Of a stretch of 64,000 nucleotides of DNA, positions 8,373 through 17,377 are shown one piece after another (the first letter of the stretch is position 1; every line of letters starts with the position of its first letter). This DNA is from an uncultured Bacilli bacterium (GTDB lineage Bacteria; Bacillota_I; Bacilli_A; RF39; UBA660). Under the pieces are notes generated by a model. It saw only the letters and a program-made list of their open reading frames with translations, searched no databases and was not told the origin of the DNA. Both the position numbers and the translations under genes were made by a program. The stretch lies in NCBI GenBank assembly GCA_934149325.1, contig CAKPEJ010000001.1:1-64000 (forward strand). Reading direction: 5' to 3'.

Positions 8373-9860
8373 ATGAAGAAAAAAGAAAAAATAGTTTTAG
8401 TTTTATTTACATTTTTTATGATTTTATTAAATGGATTATTACTTAATAAAACATATAGTTTGAATTGTGAATTCATAGTGAAGTTTTTAATTTTTAGTGT
8501 TTTAACAATTTTAGGAAGTTTAGCTATTTATTTGAATAAAAAAATAGAATTTCAAAAAATGTTTATAATATTATATATAGTTATAGGCTTAGGATATTTA
8601 TTTTTCTTTCCTATTAATAGTTTACCTGACGAATCACATCATTTTTATAGAGCATATGAAATATCTAATGGACACTTAATGAGTGAAAAACAAAAAAAAG
8701 AAAAAGGTTATATTGGTGTTGCAAAAGTATCAGAAAATATTTTTAAAGTATCAAATGTCAAAGGTACTTATGAAGATAATAAAAAAATATTAAAACTAAA
8801 GGATAATAAGAAAAATTTCGAATATGTTGATTTGACAAATATTTCTTTATATTCTTTTGTATGTTATATTCCTCAAACATTAGGTGTAATTGTTGGAAGA
8901 GTGTTTAATCTACCAATAATGTTTTGGGAATATTTAGCAAGAATTTTTAATTTTATTTTGTTTGTATTTTTACTTAATTTTTCTTTAAAGAAAATTCCAT
9001 TTAAAAAAACTACATTAATGTGTATTACAATGCTTCCGATGACATTTCAAATTGCAGTTTCTATGTCGGCAGATTGTATGACTATGGGTGTTTCTCTTGC
9101 ATTAATAAGTTATGTTTTATCTCTTATTCATGATAAAGATAAAAAAATTGATAAAAAAGATTTGACAATTATAGCGATATTATCAATCGTTCTTGCTCTT
9201 TGTAAAATAATTTATCTTCCAATTTGTTTAATAGTATTTTTTATTCCAAAAAACAAATTCGAATCTTTAAAAGATAAATATTTAAAATTATCATTAATAT
9301 TTATAATTACAGTATTGTTTAATTTTATATGGCTTACCTTAGCTTCACAGTATTTAGCGGCATTAAATAATTCTGGAAAACAACTAGAATATATTTTTTC
9401 AAATATATTTAATTATGCTTATATTATTATCAATACGTTAATTCAAAATTCGGGTGGATATATAAATACAATGGTAGGAAAAAGTCTTGGAATGTTTTGT
9501 GTTGAAATTTCATCAATATATATTTATTTAATACTTTTAATATTTGTATTTCTTATATTGTTTGATAATAAAAATGTTATAAATAATAAATATTTAAAGA
9601 TTGGATGTTTAATAATTTTTATACTTGTATTTGGTCTTATGGCAACAAGTTTATATCTTGATTGGACTTCATATAAAGCCAATATTATAGATGGTATACA
9701 AGGAAGATACTTTTTACCAATTTTAATATTAGTATTCATAATGATGTCAAATAAATCTTTTGAAATAAAAAATAACAAGATATTCAATAAAAATTTATTG
9801 CTATTAATTATGTTAATTATAAATTTTTATGTAATAAATACAGTATCATTATATTATTAG
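8373..9860 (+). CDS. DUF2142-family polytopic membrane protein
   Basis: 495 residues with about 11-12 predicted transmembrane helices. Family landmarks are PDESHHFYRAYEIS (about residues 88-101), in the first large outside loop with acidic residues, and DGIQGRYFLPI near the C-terminus. DUF2142 proteins lie in surface-polysaccharide and teichoic-acid loci and look like GT-C type enzymes that use lipid-linked sugars; the reaction is not established. Strong Shine-Dalgarno (aggagtgg). First gene of a compact operon with the GT-C-like protein at 9874, a DUF5011 protein and the ChW lysozyme. A distant paralogue is at 22085. Confidence 0.85.
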   Translation: MKKKEKIVLVLFTFFMILLNGLLLNKTYSLNCEFIVKFLIFSVLTILGSLAIYLNKKIEFQKMFIILYIVIGLGYLFFFPINSLPDESHHFYRAYEISNGHLMSEKQKKEKGYIGVAKVSENIFKVSNVKGTYEDNKKILKLKDNKKNFEYVDLTNISLYSFVCYIPQTLGVIVGRVFNLPIMFWEYLARIFNFILFVFLLNFSLKKIPFKKTTLMCITMLPMTFQIAVSMSADCMTMGVSLALISYVLSLIHDKDKKIDKKDLTIIAILSIVLALCKIIYLPICLIVFFIPKNKFESLKDKYLKLSLIFIITVLFNFIWLTLASQYLAALNNSGKQLEYIFSNIFNYAYIIINTLIQNSGGYINTMVGKSLGMFCVEISSIYIYLILLIFVFLILFDNKNVINNKYLKIGCLIIFILVFGLMATSLYLDWTSYKANIIDGIQGRYFLPILILVFIMMSNKSFEIKNNKIFNKNLLLLIMLIINFYVINTVSLYY

Positions 9861-9873
9861 GAGTAGGTGCAAA

Positions 9874-11568
9874 ATGAAAGATTTTATAAAAAATAATAAA
9901 ATATTAGCTTTGATACTTTTTGTATTAACATTATTTAGAATTTATCTTGCAGTAAAGATACCTTTGCTTATACAAGCTGATGCTGCATATGATGATTTTC
10001 TATTTATAAAATATGCTAATAATATTCTTCATGGATCTTGGTTAGGAAGTTTTGATAATTTAACACTTGCAAAAAGTCCTGGATTTTCTATTTTTATAGC
10101 AATAAATGCTTTATTAGGACTTCCTTATTCTTTTTCAATAATAATGATTTATATAGTTGCTATATTAATATTTTTAAAAGCTATAAAATTAAAAATATCA
10201 AATAAATATTTCTTGACAGTTTTATATATATTTTTATTATTTTCTCCAGCTATGTTCCATATTGAAAATACACAAAAAATATATAGAGGTGGTTTACTTA
10301 TATCTTTTTCTTTATTAGTAATAGCGTCTATTATTGGATTATATATAAGAAGAAGAGCTAGTAAAAAAAATATGTTTAAATGGTCTTTATTACTATCTTT
10401 TTCACTTTCTTTCTTTTGGTTTATAAAAGAAGATTCTATATGGATTTTACCTTTTGTTATAACTGCAATAATAATATTAATAATTGATTATATTAAAAAT
10501 AAAAAAATAGATAATTTGTTTAAAAGAATATGCATTAGCATTTTACCATTTTTTGTTTTAATAATATCAAATGTTATTATATGTACTACAAATTATATAA
10601 AATATGGTGTATATACAGTTTCGGATAGAACAGGATCAAACTTTAAAAATTTTATTAGTGATATAGTAAAAATAGAAGATAAATCAAATAAGAATATGGA
10701 TATTTGGATAACAAAAAAGATGATGTATAAAGCTGTTAATTCAAGTAAAACATTAAAAACTATAAAACCAGAAATAGATGATATGTATTCAAATTCATGG
10801 GCACTTCTAGAAAATGGTGAAATACCTGGAGATATAATTGATTGGACTTTGAAAGAGGCAATAGATAAAGCTGGTATATATAAAAAGGGTGGTAAATACA
10901 CTAACGATTTTTATGGAAAAATACATGATGAATTACAAGAATCTTTTGAAAATGGAAAATTAAAAGAGAAAAAAGGTGTTAGATTATCATCTATGGCTCC
11001 AGCATGGGGAGATAAAGAGTTTGAATATTTAAAAGAGATAACTCCAAAATCATTATTAATGCATGTAACCTATAGTGAAAATCAAACAGGAATATATAAG
11101 GCTACAGGATTACAAGAAAATATAATTTTATGTAATTATTTAACAAATTCATCATTTGTATGGAATGATGTAAATAATTCACATATTGGTTATTATAAAC
11201 CAGTAATAACTATCACTAATAAAATTGTATTGCTATATCAAAAAACAGGTTTATTTATATCAATATTAGGATTAATAGGAATTATAATTATGTTTGTAAA
11301 ATCTGTAATTGAATTTATAAATAAAAATTTTGAAAATTTAACAATGTTTTTAGTAACATTAGGAATTTTACTTACATGTTTTGTTAATTTAATTGGAGTA
11401 GAATGGTTTTGTAGCTGGTGTAGAGATTTAAGACATATTTATAATTATACATGTTCAATAGTACCTTTAATCCAAATTCTAGAAATTTTAGGAATTTATT
11501 ATTTAATTAAAATAGTAAAAAGCTTTTTAAGAAAGGGGGATGATTTTTATGGTAAAAAGAAAAAATAA
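9874..11568 (+). CDS. GT-C-like polytopic membrane protein (putative lipid-linked sugar glycosyltransferase)
   Basis: 564 residues with about 9-11 transmembrane helices. An acidic motif QADAAYDDFLFIKYA (about residues 34-48) comes just after the first helix, where GT-C enzymes keep their catalytic aspartates; it is followed by the KSPGFSIFIA segment. A large soluble loop (about 250-410) separates two helix blocks. This topology resembles ArnT/PMT-like enzymes that move a sugar from a polyprenyl-phosphate donor outside the membrane, but the assignment is inference from fold pattern and context. It lies 13 bases after the DUF2142 gene and overlaps the next gene. Confidence 0.72.
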   Translation: MKDFIKNNKILALILFVLTLFRIYLAVKIPLLIQADAAYDDFLFIKYANNILHGSWLGSFDNLTLAKSPGFSIFIAINALLGLPYSFSIIMIYIVAILIFLKAIKLKISNKYFLTVLYIFLLFSPAMFHIENTQKIYRGGLLISFSLLVIASIIGLYIRRRASKKNMFKWSLLLSFSLSFFWFIKEDSIWILPFVITAIIILIIDYIKNKKIDNLFKRICISILPFFVLIISNVIICTTNYIKYGVYTVSDRTGSNFKNFISDIVKIEDKSNKNMDIWITKKMMYKAVNSSKTLKTIKPEIDDMYSNSWALLENGEIPGDIIDWTLKEAIDKAGIYKKGGKYTNDFYGKIHDELQESFENGKLKEKKGVRLSSMAPAWGDKEFEYLKEITPKSLLMHVTYSENQTGIYKATGLQENIILCNYLTNSSFVWNDVNNSHIGYYKPVITITNKIVLLYQKTGLFISILGLIGIIIMFVKSVIEFINKNFENLTMFLVTLGILLTCFVNLIGVEWFCSWCRDLRHIYNYTCSIVPLIQILEILGIYYLIKIVKSFLRKGDDFYGKKKK

Positions 11569-12073
11569 GAGTTCAATATTTACAATATTATTTGCATTAG
11601 TTATATCAATTGGAATTATAATTTTTTTAGAGAATAGTTTCTTTGATAGTTTTACAAATAACAAAAATATAAAAGAAACAAAAAAAGATAATAAAATTAA
11701 TATAAAAAAAGATAATAATAAAGAGAAAGAAAATAATAATTCTAACAGTACTACAAATAATAGTAGTAATTCTAATATAATGAAAGATGATACAACAATA
11801 AGTGAACCAGCTAAAACAGAAAAAGAAGAAAATAAACAAGAAAACACAAATAATATTACTGTAAAAATTGAATTAATTGGTGAAGAAGAAGTAACTATTT
11901 CAAAGGGTGAAAAATATAATGATTTAGGTGCAAAAGCAGTCGATAGTACAGGAAAAGATGTTTCAGATAAGATTAGGATAGATAATACAGTAAATACCAA
12001 TAAAGAAGGAACATATACAGTTACATATTCAATAGGAAATTCAATAGTAATGAGATATGTTATTGTTAAATAG
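11549..12073 (+). CDS. Membrane-anchored protein with one DUF5011/Ig-like domain
   Basis: 174 residues: a short basic start, one transmembrane helix (about residues 9-27), a long low-complexity Lys/Asn/Ser/Thr linker (about 30-100), then a beta domain of about 75 residues. The domain has the DUF5011/bacterial Ig-like signature (GEKYNDLGAKAVDSTGKDVS ... TNKEGTYTVTYS). It is probably a wall-spanning stalk with an external domain. The ATG at 11549 is chosen because the ggggg Shine-Dalgarno (11535-11539) is 9 bases upstream; the ATG at 11540 touches it. The gene begins inside the upstream coding end and is 9 bases from the lysozyme gene, so the two surface proteins are made together. Confidence 0.8.
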   Translation: MVKRKNKSSIFTILFALVISIGIIIFLENSFFDSFTNNKNIKETKKDNKINIKKDNNKEKENNNSNSTTNNSSNSNIMKDDTTISEPAKTEKEENKQENTNNITVKIELIGEEEVTISKGEKYNDLGAKAVDSTGKDVSDKIRIDNTVNTNKEGTYTVTYSIGNSIVMRYVIVK

Positions 12074-12082
12074 GAGGTAAAT

Positions 12083-14173
12083 ATGAAAAAGGTTAAATGG
12101 TTAGTTTTTATATTTGTTTTATTCCTTACCTTTGTTTCAAATGTTAAAGCAGATGAACCTAACATTGTATATTCATCACATGTACAATATCAAGGCTGGC
12201 AAAAAGTTTTTTCAAATGGGGAAATTTCAGGAACAACAGGAAGATCATTGAGAATTGAAGCAATGAAAATAAAATTAGTTGGAATTAATGGTAGTGTAAA
12301 TTATCAAGCACATGTACAATATCAGGGATGGAAAAAAGAGGTTTCAGATGGAGAGATTGCAGGAACAACAGGAAGATCTTTAAGACTTGAAGCTATAAAA
12401 ATTAATTTAACAGGTGAAGTTGCAGAAAAGTATGATGTTTATTATCAAGCACATGTACAATACCAGGGTTGGCAACCTTGGAAAAAAAATGGAGAGATTG
12501 CAGGAACAACAGGAATGAACAGAAGGCTTGAAGCAATAAGAATAAAATTGGTTTCAAAAGAAAACCCTGTATCTTTAACATATAAAACTAATGTTAATGG
12601 TTCTGGTTGGCAAAATTCAGTAAATAACGGTGAGATATCAGGCACTGTTGGAGAAGGTAAATCAATTAATCAGATGAATTTATCTTTATCTAATATAACT
12701 GGAATATCAGGTAATATTGAATATGATTCTTACGTTATTCCAAATGAGTGGCAAGGTTATGTTACATCTGATAAAAATTCCGGAATATCTGGTAAAGATA
12801 TTGAAGCAATAAGAATAAGACTTACTGGAGAACTTGCAAATAAATATAATGTTTTTTATAGGACTCATGTGTCCAATGTAGGATGGATGGATTGGACTAG
12901 TAATGGAAATATATCAGGAACAATTGGATATTTTAATAGAATCGAAGCTGTTCAAATTAAATTAGAGAAAAAAGATATACAAACAATAACAACAGGTAAA
13001 AATTCATATAAAGAAACTACCAATAGTGTTTTATATTCATCACATATACAAGGTATAGGATGGAATTCATATGTAAAAGATGGAGAAGTTTCAGGAACAA
13101 CTGGTAAGGGTTTAAGAGTAGAAGCAGTGAAATTGAAGTTAAATTCTAGTATACCGGGAGTAATTGGATATCATGTCTATGTTGAAAATGGTGGATGGAC
13201 AAATGTAGTACGAAATGATGTTATATCAGGTACTGTCGGAAAAGGAAAAAGACTTGAAGGTATAAGAATAGATATTGGTGGAGATATAGGTAAATATTAT
13301 CAAATTTATTATAGAGTTCATATATCTAATGTAGGATGGCTTGATTGGGCCACGAATCAAGAGTATACAGGTTGTTTCAATAGTAATCAGAAAATAGAAG
13401 CCTTACAAGTGAAGTTAGTAAAGAAGGGAATGCCAGCACCAGGTGCTACAACTAAAAAATATTTGACAGGAAAATGGGAAAATAACGGTTATACTGATTA
13501 TTTTGGAAATAGATCATATGGTTTTAAATATATTGATGGTCAAAAAGATTATTTTGATGGTAATGGTAATTTGGCTGCAAAAAATGCAAAAAAAATAATA
13601 GATGTTTCTGCATATCAAAAAGATATAAATTGGGATACAATTAAATCAATAGGAGATGTAGATGGTGCAATTATTAGAGTTGGATGGGGAATGAGTTATA
13701 ATGACGAAGCAGGAACTGATTCTAAATTTGATAGAAATATAAAAGCAGTTCAAAGATTAGGTATACCATATTCAATATATTTATATGGTTATGCTGCATG
13801 TAATAATGCTGCTGAAAAAGAAGCAAAGTTTGTAACTGAAATGATGAAGAAATATAATATACCTTCAAATACTTTTATTTGGTATGATGCTGAAGAAAAC
13901 AGAAGTAGGAATATATATAATCAGGTTATACCAACATTTGTTAATAGGATGCATTCGAATGGTTATAAAAATGTGGGTGTATATGGTAATTTATATTATT
14001 TAGATTCAACAAATGGTGTACTTAATACAAATACAATTAGAAATTATCCTATTTGGGTAGCGCAATATTATAAAAAGCTTCAATATACTGGAAATTGGAG
14101 AGGATGGCAATTTACATCAACCGGTTCAATTAATGGAATAAATGGAAATGTTGATGTTAGTGTGTTTAAATAA
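12083..14173 (+). CDS. Secreted lysozyme: nine ChW repeats plus GH25 muramidase domain
   Basis: 696 residues. Signal peptide to about residue 24 (cleavage after VKA). Residues about 29-450 contain nine ChW repeats (clostridial hydrophobic repeats with conserved Trp), each of the form Y-x-(S/A)-H-V-x-GW ... GEISGTTG ... (L/I)EA-(I/M)-x-(I/L)-x-L. They group as three triplets in which the third member has an extra Trp (QPW, MDW, LDW). After a linker (about 450-500), residues 503-696 are a GH25 catalytic domain: IIDVSAYQ (Asp), AIIRVGWG, and FIWYDAEEN (about 599-606, catalytic Asp/Glu). GH25 enzymes cut the beta-1,4 MurNAc-GlcNAc bond; ChW repeats are thought to bind cell-surface ligands. Last gene of its operon. 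Likely a wall-remodelling autolysin rather than a phage lysin, since no phage genes are near. Confidence 0.92.
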   Translation: MKKVKWLVFIFVLFLTFVSNVKADEPNIVYSSHVQYQGWQKVFSNGEISGTTGRSLRIEAMKIKLVGINGSVNYQAHVQYQGWKKEVSDGEIAGTTGRSLRLEAIKINLTGEVAEKYDVYYQAHVQYQGWQPWKKNGEIAGTTGMNRRLEAIRIKLVSKENPVSLTYKTNVNGSGWQNSVNNGEISGTVGEGKSINQMNLSLSNITGISGNIEYDSYVIPNEWQGYVTSDKNSGISGKDIEAIRIRLTGELANKYNVFYRTHVSNVGWMDWTSNGNISGTIGYFNRIEAVQIKLEKKDIQTITTGKNSYKETTNSVLYSSHIQGIGWNSYVKDGEVSGTTGKGLRVEAVKLKLNSSIPGVIGYHVYVENGGWTNVVRNDVISGTVGKGKRLEGIRIDIGGDIGKYYQIYYRVHISNVGWLDWATNQEYTGCFNSNQKIEALQVKLVKKGMPAPGATTKKYLTGKWENNGYTDYFGNRSYGFKYIDGQKDYFDGNGNLAAKNAKKIIDVSAYQKDINWDTIKSIGDVDGAIIRVGWGMSYNDEAGTDSKFDRNIKAVQRLGIPYSIYLYGYAACNNAAEKEAKFVTEMMKKYNIPSNTFIWYDAEENRSRNIYNQVIPTFVNRMHSNGYKNVGVYGNLYYLDSTNGVLNTNTIRNYPIWVAQYYKKLQYTGNWRGWQFTSTGSINGINGNVDVSVFK

Positions 14174-14180
14174 TGTAAAA

Positions 14181-14207
14181 AAAGAAAATTTTCTTTCTTT
14201 TTTTTTA
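14181..14207 (+). terminator. Weak AT-only terminator after the ChW lysozyme
   Basis: AAAGAA / TTCTTT stem around AATT, extendable by flanking A and T runs, then a long T-run. Position right after the operon and the T-run support termination, but the stem has almost no GC. Confidence 0.5.
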
Positions 14208-14247
14208 TTTATTGTGATATACTATTTTATTGTTTGAGGTGAAGTAA

Positions 14248-14919
14248 ATGAAGAGGTTATATATGTATAGAATAATAAGTATTTTATTTATATTGTTAGG
14301 TTTATTTGGTATTTATAAATATAATACAAAAGAATGTTTAGAAATAAATGAAATTGTTAACAAAAATTATGTTTTTTTAGGTGATTCAATAACTTTTATT
14401 TATAATTTAAATGATGTTTTTAAAAATGAAAATATTGTTAATAGTGGTGTAAGTGGAAATAGGGTTGAGAATATATTAGATAATTTATATGACAGAGTAT
14501 ATAGATATAATCCTAGTGATGTAATTATTTTAGTCGGAGTAAATAATTTTCTTTATGAGAATAGTTCTTCTGATTATGTTACTAAATCCATTAAAAAAAT
14601 TGTTAGTGAAATCCATAAAAAATTGCCTAATTGCAATATATATATTCAATCTATATATCCAGTTGACAAAAAGGTAAACGAAGAACATATGAAAGATGAA
14701 TTTCCAAATAAGAAAATATTGGATACAAATAAAAAATTAAAGAAGTATTGTAAAGAAAATAATATTACATATGTTAATGTTCATGATTCATTAGTAAATA
14801 AAGATGGATATTTAGATAATAAATATACAAATGATGGTCTTCATCCCAATGAAAAAGGGTATGAAATTATAACAAAAATAATCAAAAAAGAAGTGTTTAA
14901 GGAAAAAAAGAATAATTAA
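14248..14919 (+). CDS. Membrane-anchored SGNH/GDSL hydrolase
   Basis: 223 residues. An N-terminal transmembrane helix (about residues 7-24) places the enzyme outside the cell. Catalytic blocks: FLGDSITF (about 43-50, nucleophile Ser), SGVSGN (block II Gly), LVGVNNF (block III Asn) and DGLHPNEKGYEI (Asp/His). This form is typical of lipase/acylhydrolase and O-acetylesterase members, several of which de-acetylate surface glycans or peptidoglycan; that role is inference from location. Good Shine-Dalgarno (gaggtgaag). It stands alone between two terminators and just before the ABC exporter operon. Confidence 0.85.
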   Translation: MKRLYMYRIISILFILLGLFGIYKYNTKECLEINEIVNKNYVFLGDSITFIYNLNDVFKNENIVNSGVSGNRVENILDNLYDRVYRYNPSDVIILVGVNNFLYENSSSDYVTKSIKKIVSEIHKKLPNCNIYIQSIYPVDKKVNEEHMKDEFPNKKILDTNKKLKKYCKENNITYVNVHDSLVNKDGYLDNKYTNDGLHPNEKGYEIITKIIKKEVFKEKKNN

Positions 14920-14930
14920 TTCTTTTTTTT
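14903..14930 (+). terminator. Rho-independent terminator
   Basis: 11-bp stem AAAAAAAGAAT / ATTCTTTTTTT with a 5-base loop; the T-rich arm runs into further T. It includes the stop codon of the SGNH hydrolase. Confidence 0.8.
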
Positions 14931-14942
14931 TATAGTCAAAAA

Positions 14943-14951
14943 TGATATAAT
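14943..14951 (+). promoter_or_regulatory. Extended -10 promoter of the ABC exporter/glycosyltransferase operon
   Basis: TG-A-TATAAT lies 35 bases before the ATG of the ATPase gene and just after the preceding terminator. No good -35 is visible. Confidence 0.55.
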
Positions 14952-14985
14952 TATTTATATGTTATAAAGTATATGAGGAGTTAGT

Positions 14986-15729
14986 ATGAAAAAACAAACA
15001 AATAAATATGCAATAAAAATTAAAAATTTAACCAAACAATTTAAAATTAATTCAGATAAACCTAGAACGTTAAAAGAAAAAATTCTTTTTTCAAATAGAA
15101 ATAAAGTTGAAAAACATACTGTTTTAAGAGACATTACACTTAATATAGAAAAAGGTGAAACAGTTGCTTTAATTGGAACAAATGGTAGTGGTAAAAGTAC
15201 ACTTTTAAAACTTATGACAAAAATAATTTATCCAACAACAGGTACAATAACAACTTATGGAAAATTAACTTCATTATTGGAGTTAGGAGCTGGTTTTCAT
15301 CCTGATTTTACGGGAAGAGAAAATATATATTTTAATGCTGCCATATTTGGACTTACAAAACAAGAAATAGAACGTAGAATAGATGAAATAATAGAATTTT
15401 CTGAATTAGGAGAATTTATTGATAATCCTGTTAGAACATATTCATCAGGAATGTATATGAGACTAGCATTTTCAATTGCAATAAATGTTGATGCTGAAAT
15501 TTTACTTATAGATGAAATATTAGCTGTTGGTGATCAACATTTCCAAGATAAGTGTTTTAGTAAATTAGAGGAACTAAAGAAGAGTGATAAAACTATTGTT
15601 ATAGTTACACATAGTTTAGATCAAGTAAAAAGATTATGTACAAGGGCTATTTGGATTAAAGATGGAGAAGTTGAACTTGATGGTGATCCAAATAAAGTCG
15701 TAGATAAATATTTAGAAATATGTGGGTGA
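14986..15729 (+). CDS. Polysaccharide/teichoic-acid ABC exporter, ATP-binding protein (Wzt/TagH type)
   Basis: 247 residues. Walker A GTNGSGKST (about residues 65-73), the GKLTSLLELGAGFHPDFTGRENI segment typical of polysaccharide-export ATPases, signature YSSGMYMRLAF, Walker B ILLIDEILAVGD and H-loop VTHS. It is a single ABC domain with no C-terminal glycan-binding domain, so it resembles the short Wzt/RfbB form rather than full TagH. With the permease 5 bases downstream it should flip an undecaprenyl-linked glycan finished inside the cell. First gene of an operon that continues through the glycosyltransferases to 24019. Ends in TGA, evidence for the standard code. Confidence 0.93.
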   Translation: MKKQTNKYAIKIKNLTKQFKINSDKPRTLKEKILFSNRNKVEKHTVLRDITLNIEKGETVALIGTNGSGKSTLLKLMTKIIYPTTGTITTYGKLTSLLELGAGFHPDFTGRENIYFNAAIFGLTKQEIERRIDEIIEFSELGEFIDNPVRTYSSGMYMRLAFSIAINVDAEILLIDEILAVGDQHFQDKCFSKLEELKKSDKTIVIVTHSLDQVKRLCTRAIWIKDGEVELDGDPNKVVDKYLEICG

Positions 15730-15734
15730 AATAG

Positions 15735-16508
15735 ATGAAAGTATTTAAAGAATTATATCAATATAGAGAATTATTAAAAACAAATGTAAAAAAAGAAATT
15801 AGAGGAAAATATAAAGGATCTGTACTAGGTGTTTTGTGGTCATTTTTAAATCCACTTTTAATGGTTGCTGTTTATGCAATTGTATTTCCATATTTAATGA
15901 GATCAACACAAGAACATTATTTAATATTTTTAATTACAGGTATTATACCTTGGATATTTTTTACAACAGTAGTAACTTCAGGATGTAATTGTGTATGGAT
16001 TAATGGTGGTATTATAAAAAAAGTATATTTTCCAAGGGAAATATTACCATTAAGTGTTGTTTTATCAGCACTCGTTAATTTTTTAATATCATGTATAATT
16101 ATACTTATATTTGTAATATTTGGTGGAATAGGAGTAAGCGTTCAAATATTATGGCTTCCTGTAATTGCTATAATTCAAAGTGCATTATCACTAGGCTTAT
16201 TATTTATATTAAGTGCTATAAATGTTTATGTTAGAGATATAGAATATATAGTACAATTTATAATGAATTTATTGTTTTATGCAACACCAATTGTATATAA
16301 TATTACAATGATTCCAGAAAGATTTAGATGGATTTTATATTTAAACCCAATGGCACATTTTTTAGATGCATATAGGGCAATATTTTATAGTAAAACAATG
16401 CCAGATTTAAAGTCATTAGGTATTATTGGAATAATATCATTTTTAGTTCTTATAATAGGTTATAAAATATTTAAAAAGTTAGAAAAAGGTTTTGCGGAGG
16501 AAGTATAA
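15735..16508 (+). CDS. Polysaccharide/teichoic-acid ABC exporter permease (Wzm/TagG type)
   Basis: 257 residues, about six transmembrane helices, ABC-2 type. The N-terminal KEIRGKYKGSVLGVLWSFLNPLLMVAVYAIVF and the C-terminal IPERFRWILYLNPMAHFLDAYRAIFY segments are diagnostic of the TagG/Wzm/RfbA permease family. It forms the membrane part of the exporter with the ATPase encoded just upstream. Its stop codon overlaps the ATG of the following glycosyltransferase, showing tight coupling. Confidence 0.93.
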   Translation: MKVFKELYQYRELLKTNVKKEIRGKYKGSVLGVLWSFLNPLLMVAVYAIVFPYLMRSTQEHYLIFLITGIIPWIFFTTVVTSGCNCVWINGGIIKKVYFPREILPLSVVLSALVNFLISCIIILIFVIFGGIGVSVQILWLPVIAIIQSALSLGLLFILSAINVYVRDIEYIVQFIMNLLFYATPIVYNITMIPERFRWILYLNPMAHFLDAYRAIFYSKTMPDLKSLGIIGIISFLVLIIGYKIFKKLEKGFAEEV

Positions 16509-17365
16509 TGGAAAAAATTAAATTAGCTGGTATGGTAACACTTTATAATCCAACAGATGAGGATATAAAAAACATTGATTCATATTTAAATGATATAGAT
16601 GTTTTATATGTTATAGATAATACTGAGGGAAAAGATAATAAAGATAGACTACCTAAATCAAAAAAAATCGAGTATATATTTAAAAATGAAAATATAGGTG
16701 TAGCTTCTGCACTTAATATAGCTGCAAAAAAAGCTTTAGATGATGGATATAAATATTTACTTACAATGGATCAAGATACTAATATAAGAAAAGGTGTTAT
16801 AAAGGGTTTAATAAAAGATATTGAAACACATGATATGACTAAAATAGGAATTGTAACACCTTGGCATGAAACAAAATTACTTGATAAAAAACCAAAAGAA
16901 AAATATGATGATCCTCATGATGTTATGACTTCAGGTAATATTCTTAATTTGGAAATATGGAAAAAAATAGGTGGATTTAAAGACTTCTTTTTTATAGACG
17001 GTATAGATATTGAATATTGTATGAATCTTCACAAAAACGGATATACAATATTAAGGGATAATGATCTTATAATAGATCATAATTTAGGCGATTTATTTTA
17101 TAAAAATGTGTTTGGTCGTTTATATTTATGTACTAATCATTCAGCAATGAGAAGATATTATATAATGAGAAATTATCACTATATATTTGATATGTATAAA
17201 GATTATAGTCCTGAATATTGTTGGTCTTTAATTTCACAAAGACATAATATAGTTGGTGTAATATTATTTGAAAAAAAGGATAAATTCAAAAAAATTAGAA
17301 ATTATATAAGAGGTTATAGAGATTATAAAAAAGGTATAAAAGGTAAATGTCCTTATAAATTATAA
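16508..17365 (+). CDS. Rhamnosyltransferase-like GT2 glycosyltransferase
   Basis: 285 residues, no membrane helix. A GT-A fold is indicated by MVTLYNPTDEDIKNI (start), LYVIDNTE, NIGVASALNIAAKKA, the metal-binding LLTMDQDTN (about residues 88-96) and the acceptor-side block IDGIDIEYCMNLHKNGY. The YNPT start and MDQDT motif match the RfbN/rhamnosyltransferase branch of GT2, which adds rhamnose to a lipid-linked glycan; sugar identity is inferred from family only. Fits an ABC-exported, rhamnose-containing wall polysaccharide. No rml (dTDP-rhamnose) genes are in the window. Confidence 0.82.
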   Translation: MEKIKLAGMVTLYNPTDEDIKNIDSYLNDIDVLYVIDNTEGKDNKDRLPKSKKIEYIFKNENIGVASALNIAAKKALDDGYKYLLTMDQDTNIRKGVIKGLIKDIETHDMTKIGIVTPWHETKLLDKKPKEKYDDPHDVMTSGNILNLEIWKKIGGFKDFFFIDGIDIEYCMNLHKNGYTILRDNDLIIDHNLGDLFYKNVFGRLYLCTNHSAMRRYYIMRNYHYIFDMYKDYSPEYCWSLISQRHNIVGVILFEKKDKFKKIRNYIRGYRDYKKGIKGKCPYKL

Positions 17366-17377
17366 AGGTGGTGTATC

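Noticed and set aside
11527..12165. Long minus-strand frame of 212 residues opposite the DUF5011 gene
   Set aside because: It is the complement of the low-complexity Lys/Asn linker; composition is Leu/Ile/Phe/Ser-rich without a start signal, and the plus-strand gene has clear domains.
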